Assembly: GCA_047605445.1 (NCBI GenBank)
Contig: JASGFP010000116.1
Location: 1 to 11,530 of the forward strand
DNA length: 11,530 nt
Origin: JAJXWB01 sp047605445
GTDB lineage: Bacteria > Pseudomonadota > Alphaproteobacteria > Rhizobiales > Beijerinckiaceae
Direction: 5' to 3'
The position numbers and the translations under genes were made by a program. The notes under the pieces were generated by a model. That model was not told the DNA's origin. It did not search any database and saw only the letters and a program-made list of their open reading frames with translations. Shown here in pieces: positions 5,911-11,530 of the stretch. Within the stretch, counting starts at the first letter, position 1, and every line of letters begins with the position of its first letter.

Positions 5911-7122
5911 ATGCCGGAATATCAGCGCGCCTTCCACGTCGACAGAGCCATCGCCGGCCGGACCGTGCTCCAGATCATTCCGGAGCTCGAATCCGGCGGC
6001 GCGGAACGCACGACGCTGGAGATCGCCGAGGCCCTCGTGCGCGCCGGCGCCCGCGCACTGGTGGCCGCCCAGGGCGGGCGTCTCGCCGGCGAATTGCAGG
6101 CGCTCGGCGGGGAATTCCACGCTTTCCCGGCGGCGACCAAGAACCCGCTCGCCATGGCCGGGAACGTGAGCAAGCTCGCCGCGCTCATCAAGCGGCAGGG
6201 CGTCGACATCGTCCACGCTCGTTCACGCGCGCCGGCGTGGGTGGCGCTGGGCGCCGCGCGCCGCACGCAGACGCCGTTCGTGACGACCTATCATGGGGTC
6301 TATTCCGACCGGAATTCGATCAAGACGCGTTATAATTCGGTGATGGCGATGGGCGATTGCGTGATCGCCAATTCCATCTTCACCGCCCGCCACATCGCCG
6401 AACGCTATCCGGATGCGGCCGGGCGCATCGTCACCATCCATCGCGGCGTCGATCTCAAGACGTTCGCGCCGGAGGCGGTCGAGTCCGAGCGGGTGCGAGC
6501 GTTGCGCGAAAAATGGGGCGCGCCGCCGGACCAGCGCATCGTGCTGCTGCCGGCGCGGCTTTCCCGCCGCAAGGGCCATCGCGTGCTGATCGACGCCGCG
6601 AAGATTCTTCGCGCGCAAGGCCGCAGCGATACAATCTTCATTCTGGCCGGAGACGAGCAGCGCGACGCCTATCCGCGCGAGATCGACCGCGCCATCGCCG
6701 ACGCCGGGCTCGAGGGGAGCGTCCGCCGCGTCGGCCATTGCGCCGACATGCCGGCCGCGCTGCTCTCGGCCGCCTGCGTGGTCGCGCCCTCCACCGAGCC
6801 CGAGGCCTTCGGCCGCATCGCGGTCGAGGCGCAGGCGATGGGCGCGCCCGTCGTCGTCTCCGACCTCGGCGCCAGCGCGGAGACGGTGGTCGCCCCGCCC
6901 GACGCTCCGGCCCCGCAGCGCACGGGCTGGCTCGTTCCCGCTCATGACTCCGGCGACCTCGCCGCCGCCATCGCCGAGGCGCTGGACCTGCGGACCTCGG
7001 CGCGGGAATCGCTCGCGCTGCGCGCCCGCGCCCATGTCCGCGACCGCTTTTCGGTGGAACGCATGTGCGCGGCGACGCTTTCCGTCTACGAAAGCCTGCT
7101 GGAACGCGCCCCGACCGGTTGA
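5911..7122 (+). CDS. Glycosyltransferase family 4
   Basis: A 403-residue retaining GT-B glycosyltransferase that would transfer a sugar from a nucleotide donor to an envelope or surface glycan acceptor. The N-terminal acceptor domain starts with VLQIIPELESGGAERTTLEI (19-38), whose GG-AE loop is typical of GT4. It continues with VDIVHARSRAPAW (98-110) and TYHGVY (126-131). The C-terminal donor domain begins near LLPARLSRRKGH (212-223), then FILAGDE (243-249). The EX7E catalytic motif is Glu298 to Glu306 within PEAFGRIAVEAQAMG, followed by GAPVVVSD. There is no signal peptide or membrane segment, so it acts in the cytoplasm or at the inner membrane face. The ATG at 5911 has only a weak ribosome site. 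Donor and acceptor cannot be predicted, and no other polysaccharide genes are nearby. Confidence 0.9.
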   Translation: MPEYQRAFHVDRAIAGRTVLQIIPELESGGAERTTLEIAEALVRAGARALVAAQGGRLAGELQALGGEFHAFPAATKNPLAMAGNVSKLAALIKRQGVDIVHARSRAPAWVALGAARRTQTPFVTTYHGVYSDRNSIKTRYNSVMAMGDCVIANSIFTARHIAERYPDAAGRIVTIHRGVDLKTFAPEAVESERVRALREKWGAPPDQRIVLLPARLSRRKGHRVLIDAAKILRAQGRSDTIFILAGDEQRDAYPREIDRAIADAGLEGSVRRVGHCADMPAALLSAACVVAPSTEPEAFGRIAVEAQAMGAPVVVSDLGASAETVVAPPDAPAPQRTGWLVPAHDSGDLAAAIAEALDLRTSARESLALRARAHVRDRFSVERMCAATLSVYESLLERAPTG

Positions 7123-7147
7123 CTTGGGCGCGCCAAGACCCGATGTT
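7119..7147 (+). promoter_or_regulatory. Possible infC promoter
   Basis: TTGACT at 7119-7124 overlaps the stop of the glycosyltransferase gene and is followed at 17 bases by GATGTT (7142-7147), a 3-of-6 match to TATAAT. If used, it gives a leader of about 130 bases before the infC start. The rest of the 162-bp gap (7123-7284) shows no gene and no convincing terminator, so read-through from upstream is also possible. Confidence 0.28.
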
Positions 7148-7272
7148 CTGCGCCGATCGACCGACGGCGCGCGCCGGCGGCCGACGCGTCATATGCGGCG
7201 CGCCCGCCGGCCCTGCGCATTGCGCTGGCCGGCCGGCCCCGCCGCACAGACCCGAAAAGTTGAAACAGAAAC

Positions 7273-7287
7273 GGAGAAGCCGCCATT
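7273..7287 (+). promoter_or_regulatory. infC Shine-Dalgarno site and AUU start codon
   Basis: GGAG at 7273-7276 lies 8 bases before ATT at 7285-7287, which is in frame with infC. The first standard ATG in this frame (7297) has no Shine-Dalgarno sequence at a workable distance. AUU starts are the known hallmark of infC. IF-3 discriminates against non-standard start codons, so the protein represses its own translation. Confidence 0.8.
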
Positions 7288-7824
7288 CGTCGTCCCATGA
7301 AAGCGCCGCCGACGCCTGAGAAAACCGGGCCGCGCACCAACCGAGAGATTCGCGTTCCGACCGTCCAGCTCATCGACGCCGAAGGCCAGAACCGGGGCCC
7401 GACCCCGGTCCAGGACGCCATGCAGCTCGCCGAAGAGGCGGGCCTCGATCTGGTCGAGATCGTGCCGAACGCCAATCCGCCGGTCTGCAAGATTCTCGAC
7501 TACGGCAAGTTCCGCTTCACCGAGCAGAAAAAGGCCGCCGAGGCGCGCAAGCGCCAGAAGATTGTCGAGGTCAAGGAAATCAAGCTGCGCCCGGGCATCG
7601 ACGACCACGATTACGACGTGAAGATGAAGGCTATGCGCCGCTTCTTCATCGAGGGCGACAAGGTGAAGATCACCCTGCGCTTCCGCGGCCGCGAAATGGC
7701 GCACCAGGACATCGGCTACCGTCTGCTCGAAAAAGTGAAGCAGGAGACGGTCCAGATCGCCAAGGTGGAGGCCGAGCCCTCGATGGAAGGCCGGCAGATG
7801 GTGATGATTTTATCGCCGCGCTGA
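7285..7824 (+). CDS. infC: Translation initiation factor IF-3
   Basis: IF-3 binds the 30S ribosomal subunit, blocks premature 50S joining and checks the start codon and initiator tRNA. Read from the ATT at 7285, the protein is 179 residues and begins (M)RRPMKAPP, like alphaproteobacterial IF-3 proteins; the length is normal. The N-domain includes NREIRVPTVQLIDAEG, EEAGLDLVEI and NANPPVCKILDYGKF. The Lys-rich linker helix is EQKKAAEARKRQK. The C-domain includes EIKLRPGIDDHDYDVK, GDKVKITLRFRGREM and the end region EGRQMVMILSPR. The AUU start implies translational self-repression. The usual partners rpmI and rplT do not follow: the next 444 bases are repeats and then unrelated genes. A hairpin at 7853 probably ends the transcript. 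Confidence 0.97.
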   Translation: MRRPMKAPPTPEKTGPRTNREIRVPTVQLIDAEGQNRGPTPVQDAMQLAEEAGLDLVEIVPNANPPVCKILDYGKFRFTEQKKAAEARKRQKIVEVKEIKLRPGIDDHDYDVKMKAMRRFFIEGDKVKITLRFRGREMAHQDIGYRLLEKVKQETVQIAKVEAEPSMEGRQMVMILSPR

Positions 7825-7852
7825 ACGGAATCGGATGCACGACAGACGCATC

Positions 7853-7874
7853 ATGGCCGGGCTTGCCCGGCCAT
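7853..7874 (+). terminator. Hairpin after infC, probable terminator or repeat arm
   Basis: A perfect 10-bp stem, ATGGCCGGGC at 7853-7862 and GCCCGGCCAT at 7865-7874, has only TT between the arms and starts 28 bases after the infC stop. The following TTGCATTTCT is only moderately T-rich, so termination efficiency is uncertain. Similar GGCCGGGC palindromes occur as dispersed elements in alphaproteobacteria (from memory). Confidence 0.55.
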
Positions 7875-7910
7875 TTGCATTTCTGACATGGCGCCGACAG
7901 CCGCGCCGCC

Positions 7911-8147
7911 GGCCTCCGGCCGGCTAGAGCCAGGACCGGCAGCCTCCGGCCGGCCTGCATCACTGCGCGCGCCCGCGCCGGCTGGAAGCCGGCGGTCCCG
8001 GCAGGCGCTAAAACGGGCCGCCTCCCTTCTCCCCGCGCGCGGGGAGAAGATGCCCGAAGAAGAGATGAGGGGCCGGTCGGAAGGGAGAGATGTCTCCAGG
8101 GCGACCCGCCCCTCACCCCAGCCCTCTCCCCGCAAGCGGGGATAGAG
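7911..8147. repeat. Composite array of intergenic palindromic repeats
   Basis: No coding sequence is credible here; the stretch is stacked repeats. First come two direct copies of GCCTCCGGCCGGC, at 7912-7924 and 7942-7954. Next is an 8-bp hairpin, CGCCGGCT at 7976-7983 and AGCCGGCG at 7987-7994. Then a perfect 24-bp palindrome built on CTTCTCCCCGCG spans 8026-8049. The last part has an outer stem, TGAGGGGC at 8066-8073 and GCCCCTCA at 8108-8115, followed by a small hairpin TCCCCGC/GCGGGGA at 8127-8142. The 8020-8147 portion resembles a dispersed intergenic repeat of many Rhizobiales genomes (recalled, not searched). It may be a REP or MITE-like element. Confidence 0.75.
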
Positions 8148-8215
8148 AGCGGAATTGCAACGTCGCCCGCCCTCCCGCGCCCCCTTGCGCCCGCGCGCCT
8201 GCCTTGCATTCCCGG

Positions 8216-8261
8216 CGCTTGACCCCGTGCGCGCCCCGCGAAATCATCCGCGCAAAGGGAG
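8216..8261 (+). promoter_or_regulatory. Promoter and ribosome binding site of the CoA-transferase operon
   Basis: CGCTTGACC at 8216-8224 contains a -35 TTGACC (8219-8224). AATCAT at 8242-8247 follows at 17 bases and matches 4 of 6 bases of TATAAT. The leader would be very short, about 15 bases. A Shine-Dalgarno sequence, AAAGGGAG at 8254-8261, ends 7 bases before the ATG at 8269. This is the best housekeeping-type promoter in the window. Confidence 0.5.
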
Positions 8262-8268
8262 AACGCCT

Positions 8269-9090
8269 ATGGGAGAGATCGTTTCGCTCGAGGAGCTGGC
8301 CGCCGAGGTCACGCCCGGCTGCAAGCTCGCCGTGCCCGCCGATTATTGCGGCGTCGCCATGAGCGCCACCGCCGCCATCGTCGCCAACCGACCGAAAAAT
8401 CTGCACGTCGTCTGCGTGCCGGTGACGGGCATCCAGGGCGACATGCTGATCGGCGAGGGTCTCGTCGGCACGCTGGAGACGAGCGCCGTGACGCTGGGCG
8501 AGGCCGGCGGCGCGCCGCGCTTTCAAGACGCCGTGAAGAAGGGCGCGTTCAGGCTGATGGACGCGACCTGCCCCGCCGTCCACTCGGGCCTGATCGCCGC
8601 GCAGAAGGGCGTGCCCTTCCTGCCGATCCGCGGCATCATCGGCTCCGATCTGCTCAAGACCCGCACCGACTGGAAGACGATCCAGAACCCCTTCGCCGAC
8701 GAGGAAGACCCGATCATCGTCGTTCCCGCGATCCAGCCCGACGTCTCGATCTTCCACGCGCCGGAAGCCGACCGCTTCGGCAATGTGCGCATCGGCCGGC
8801 GGCGCGAATTGCTGACGATGGCGCAGGCGTCGAAGGCGACCATCGTGACGGTCGAGCGCATCGTCGAGGACTCGCTGCTCAAAACCGAGGATTCCGCAGC
8901 CGGCGTGCTGCCCGCGCTCTACGTCACCAAGATCGCGGTCGCGCCGCGCGGCGCCTGGCCGCTGCCGCTATGGGGCGAATACGGCGTCGACACCGCCGAG
9001 ATCGCCCGCTACGCCGCGATGGCGCGGACGCCGGAAGGCTTTGCCGCCTACATGGACGGCTTCGCCCGCCGCCTGCGCGAGGCCGCGTGA
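8269..9090 (+). CDS. CoA-transferase family I, subunit A
   Basis: A 273-residue cytosolic protein similar to the alpha subunit of glutaconate/3-oxoacid CoA-transferases and IpdA-like proteins. It would bind the CoA ester and, with subunit B, move CoA between carboxylic acids or act on a CoA thioester. Family features are CKLAVPADYCGVAMS (18-32), a glycine-rich segment GDMLIGEGLVGTLE (57-70), FRLMDATCPAV (94-104), and IQPDVSIFHAPEADRFGNVRI (155-175), where a D..GNV sequence is typical. The ATG at 8269 has AAAGGGAG upstream. The stop TGA (9088-9090) overlaps the ATG of subunit B by one base, so the two are co-translated. The substrate is not indicated, and no acyl-CoA or ring-degradation genes adjoin. 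Confidence 0.85.
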   Translation: MGEIVSLEELAAEVTPGCKLAVPADYCGVAMSATAAIVANRPKNLHVVCVPVTGIQGDMLIGEGLVGTLETSAVTLGEAGGAPRFQDAVKKGAFRLMDATCPAVHSGLIAAQKGVPFLPIRGIIGSDLLKTRTDWKTIQNPFADEEDPIIVVPAIQPDVSIFHAPEADRFGNVRIGRRRELLTMAQASKATIVTVERIVEDSLLKTEDSAAGVLPALYVTKIAVAPRGAWPLPLWGEYGVDTAEIARYAAMARTPEGFAAYMDGFARRLREAA

Positions 9091-9842
9091 TGCCCGGCTA
9101 TTCAAACCGCGAACTCATCATCGCCACCATCGCCGATCTGCTCGACGGCATCCGCCATGTCGCGGTCGGCGCTTCGTCTCCCATGCCCGCCGCCGGCGCC
9201 ATGCTTTTGCGCGCGCGCAACGAGATCGCGAAACGCGAGCGGGTGCGAATCTCGATCCTTGGATCGGAAGAGCACAATTTCTTCACCAACGGCGGCGTCG
9301 AATTGTTCGACTGCACGGCGCAGGGCCGGGTCGACGCGTTCTTTCTCGGCGGCGGACAGATCGACGGCGAGGCCAACATCAATCTCGTCGGCGCCGGCGC
9401 CTATCCGCAAAGCGAGGTGCGCTGGCCCGGCTGCTTCGGCTCGGCCTTCATGTATTACCTCGTGCCGCGCGTGATCCTGTTCCGCGAGGAACATTCCCCG
9501 CGTGTCTTCGTGCCGAAGGTGGATTATGTGAGCGCGCCCGGCGTGAGCGACGGCATCGTGCGACCGGGCGGCCCGCATGCGCTGCTGACCGGCATGGCGC
9601 TGTTCGACTTCGACAAGGAGCGCAAGCGTTTCACGCTGCGCAGCGTGCATCACGGCTACACCGCAGCCGATGTGCGCGCGGCCACCGGGTTCGACTACGA
9701 CGCGCCTTCCGTGGTTCCCGAGACCAAGGCGCCGAGCGCGGAAAACCTTGCGCTGTTGCGCGGTCGCGTGACCGAGGATCTAGCGGAGAGCTATCCGGCG
9801 TTTGCGGATTTGTTGCGCGGAGAGCGGAAAGAGGCGGCTTAA
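9090..9842 (+). CDS. CoA-transferase family I, subunit B
   Basis: A 250-residue partner of subunit A. Seen: HVAVGASSPMPAAGAMLL (23-40), ISILGSEEHNFFTNGGVELF (54-73), AFFLGGGQIDGEANINLVG, and FVPKVDYVSAPGVSDG. Family I enzymes use a glutamate that forms a CoA thioester, normally in a SENG- or EPG-type context. Glu60/Glu61 in GSEEH is the nearest equivalent, but the surrounding motif is not canonical, so true transferase activity is uncertain and an IpdAB-like hydrolase role is possible. The start ATG overlaps the upstream stop as TGATG, with no separate ribosome site needed. The gene is convergent with mutS, and the gap holds an inverted repeat. Confidence 0.84.
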   Translation: MPGYSNRELIIATIADLLDGIRHVAVGASSPMPAAGAMLLRARNEIAKRERVRISILGSEEHNFFTNGGVELFDCTAQGRVDAFFLGGGQIDGEANINLVGAGAYPQSEVRWPGCFGSAFMYYLVPRVILFREEHSPRVFVPKVDYVSAPGVSDGIVRPGGPHALLTGMALFDFDKERKRFTLRSVHHGYTAADVRAATGFDYDAPSVVPETKAPSAENLALLRGRVTEDLAESYPAFADLLRGERKEAA

Positions 9843-9850
9843 CCGACAAC

Positions 9851-9953
9851 CGTCATTGCCACGAGGCGGCAGGCCGACGCGGCGATCCATTCCCTGACCT
9901 GGAGCCAGCTTCGGTGGATGGGTTGTTTCGTCACTGCGTTCCTCGCAATGACA
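9851..9953. repeat. Dispersed inverted repeat with CGTCATTGC/GCAATGAC ends
   Basis: GTCATTGC at 9852-9859 pairs with GCAATGAC at 9945-9952, and inner arms ATCCA at 9885-9889 and TGGAT at 9915-9919 pair as well. The unit fills the 115-bp gap between the convergent CoA-transferase and mutS genes. Elements with ends like CGTCATTGCGAG and CTCGCAATGACG are frequent in alphaproteobacterial intergenic DNA (from memory). This copy has diverged arms in the middle. It may act as a two-way transcription end, but no T-run is present. Confidence 0.6.
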
Positions 9954-9957
9954 GACG

Positions 9958-11530
9958 CTACTCCTTCGCCAGCTTCCGCAATTCGTACAGCGCCGCGAGC
10001 GCATCGCGCGGCGAGAGTTCATCGGGATCGATTCCCGCGAGCTTCTCGCGCACGGCGTCTTTCTTCGCCTCGACCTTCGGCGGCGGCGCGGGCCGCGCCG
10101 AGAACAGCGGGAGATCGGCGATCAGACGTTCCACCGGCACGCGGCGGTCGCTCGCTTCGAGTTCGGACAAGATGTGCTTCGCGCGCTCCACCACGCTGCC
10201 CGGCAGGCCCGCGAGCTTCGCCACCTGGATACCGTAGCTGCGGTCGGCGGCGCCTGCGATCACCTCGTGCAGGAACACGACCTCGCCATTCCAGTCGGCG
10301 ACGCGCATGGTGAGGTTCTTGAGGCGGTTCAGCCGCTGGCCGAGTTGCGTCAGCTCGTGGAAATGCGTGGCGAACAGCGCGCGCGATTTGTTGCTGTCGT
10401 GCAGATGCTCCATCGTCGCCCAGGCGATCGAAAGACCGTCGAAGGTCGCCGTGCCGCGCCCGATCTCGTCGAGAATGACGAGCGAGCGCTCGGTCGCCTG
10501 ATTGAGAATGGCGGCCGTCTCGACCATCTCGACCATGAAGGTAGAGCGCCCCCGCGCGAGATCGTCCGAGGCGCCGACGCGCGAGAACAGGCGGTCGACG
10601 ATACCGATATGCGCCTGGCGCGCGGGAACGAACGAGCCCATCTGCGCCAGCGCGACGATGAGCGCGTTCTGGCGCAGGTAGGTGGACTTGCCCGCCATGT
10701 TCGGGCCGGTGACGACGGCGATGGCGCCGGCTTTCGCGCCGGAAAGATCGCAATCGTTGTGCGTGAACGCCTCGCCGCGCCCCTTCAGCGCTGCCTCGAC
10801 GACCGGGTGGCGTCCGCCGACGATGTCGAAGGCGAGGGAGGCGTCGACCTTCGGCCGCGCCCAGCCGAGCGCATCGGCGAGTTCGGCAAGCGCTGCGGCC
10901 ACGTCGAGCGCGGCGAGCGCATCGCCCGCGCGCTTGATGGCCTCGCTTGCCGCGAGAACATCGGCGGCCAGCGTCTCGAAATGCGCGAGCTCCATCGCCA
11001 GCGCGCGATCGGCGGCGGATGCGATCTTCTGCTCGAATTCGGCGAGTTCCGTCGTCGAGAAGCGCATGGCGCCGGCCATCGTCTGGCGATGGATGAAGGT
11101 GGCGTTGAACGGCTCCTTGAGAAGTTTCTCGCCCTGCGCCTGGCTGACCTCGAGGAAGAAGCCGAGGAAATTGTTGTGCTTGATCCTGAGCTGTTTCGTT
11201 TCGGCGAGATCGCAATATTTCGATTGCAGCGCGGCGACCAGCCGCCTGCTCTCGTCGCGCAGCGCGCGCGTTTCGTCGAGCGCGGAATCGTAAGCTTCCG
11301 CGACGAAGCCGCCGTCACGCTTGTCGAGCGGCAGATCGGGCGCCAGCGCGGCGGCAAGCGTTAGCGCCATCGCGGGCGGCGGCGCGGCGAGTTCGGGCGC
11401 AAGGGCGGAAAGTTCGGGCGGCAGGCCGATGGTTGCGGCGAGCCGTGCGCCGATCGCCGCAGCGGACGAGACGCCGTCGCGCAGAGCGGCCAGATCGCGC
11501 GGCCCGCCACGCCCGAGCGCGAGCCGCGAC
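9958..11530 (-). CDS. mutS: DNA mismatch repair protein MutS, C-terminal part (5' end outside window)
   Basis: MutS recognises mismatches and, as an ATP-driven clamp, recruits MutL. About 523 residues are present; the frame is open to the right edge, where SRLALGRGGPRDLAAL is the core-domain region before the clamp. The N-terminal mismatch-binding and connector domains lie outside. Numbering from an internal Met at 11370: KHNNFLGFFLEV (64-75) and FNATFIHRQTMAGAMRFST (88-106) in the core/clamp; Walker A GPNMAGKST (222-230); SRVGASDDLARGRSTFMVEM (263-282), the signature region; Walker B VILDEIGRGTATFDG (298-312); and ATHFHEL (334-340) with the switch His. The C-terminal dimerisation segment ends in YELRKLAKE. 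All ATPase residues look intact. The stop TAG is at 9958-9960. The gene is convergent with the CoA-transferase operon. Confidence 0.97.
   Translation of the reverse strand, partial: SRLALGRGGPRDLAALRDGVSSAAAIGARLAATIGLPPELSALAPELAAPPPAMALTLAAALAPDLPLDKRDGGFVAEAYDSALDETRALRDESRRLVAALQSKYCDLAETKQLRIKHNNFLGFFLEVSQAQGEKLLKEPFNATFIHRQTMAGAMRFSTTELAEFEQKIASAADRALAMELAHFETLAADVLAASEAIKRAGDALAALDVAAALAELADALGWARPKVDASLAFDIVGGRHPVVEAALKGRGEAFTHNDCDLSGAKAGAIAVVTGPNMAGKSTYLRQNALIVALAQMGSFVPARQAHIGIVDRLFSRVGASDDLARGRSTFMVEMVETAAILNQATERSLVILDEIGRGTATFDGLSIAWATMEHLHDSNKSRALFATHFHELTQLGQRLNRLKNLTMRVADWNGEVVFLHEVIAGAADRSYGIQVAKLAGLPGSVVERAKHILSELEASDRRVPVERLIADLPLFSARPAPPPKVEAKKDAVREKLAGIDPDELSPRDALAALYELRKLAKE

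Noticed and set aside
5842..6216. Upstream extension of the alpha/beta hydrolase on the minus strand
   Set aside because: The extra residues are antisense to the glycosyltransferase N-terminus and show no hydrolase similarity. The ATG at 5841 gives a normal-length enzyme.
7297..7299. ATG at 7297 as the infC start
   Set aside because: No Shine-Dalgarno site at a usable distance; the ATT at 7285 has one and fits the known infC rule.
7670..8209. Open frames on both strands in the infC downstream gap
   Set aside because: They translate palindromic repeats into low-complexity Arg/Pro/Gly/Ala sequence, have no ribosome site and match no family I know.

Overview
The window looks like a chromosomal segment of a high-GC alphaproteobacterium, most likely Hyphomicrobiales (Rhizobiales), possibly near Beijerinckiaceae or Methylocystaceae. 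The reasons are the very GC-rich coding sequence, CTTGAC-type -35 boxes, two kinds of dispersed palindromic intergenic repeat of the sort seen in such genomes, and the style of the LivK, IF-3 and MutS proteins. The genus is inference. Most of the window is ordinary chromosome; the left edge is the least understood part.

Layout. (1) 1-925: the end of a low-complexity Cys-rich protein with eight NPCAP motifs runs by a GTGA stop/start overlap into a His-rich protein that resembles the uncharacterised DUF6969 family. (2) 926-3645: two tandem, closely related periplasmic branched-chain-amino-acid-type ABC substrate-binding proteins. Each has a similar upstream region, a strong Shine-Dalgarno site and its own intrinsic terminator. 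No permease or ATPase gene is present. (3) 3688-5841, minus strand: an exported L,D-transpeptidase with a degenerate second half, and a cytosolic alpha/beta hydrolase. (4) 5911-7122: a GT4 glycosyltransferase divergent from the hydrolase. (5) 7285-7824: infC (translation initiation factor IF-3), which appears to start at an AUU codon. (6) 7825-8268: a gene-free stretch filled with a composite array of palindromic repeats, ending in a promoter-like sequence. (7) 8269-9842: two overlapping genes for a family I CoA-transferase. (8) 9851-9953: a dispersed inverted repeat. (9) 9958-11530, minus strand: the C-terminal part of mutS, cut by the window edge.

Functional links are limited. The NPCAP/DUF6969 pair looks translationally coupled, the two LivK-like genes are a recent tandem duplication with separate transcription, and the two CoA-transferase subunits form one enzyme. 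The other genes are unrelated housekeeping or envelope functions. The best candidate for an undescribed system is the NPCAP-repeat/DUF6969 pair, whose upstream part lies outside the window. No RNA gene, CRISPR array, insertion sequence or prophage was seen.
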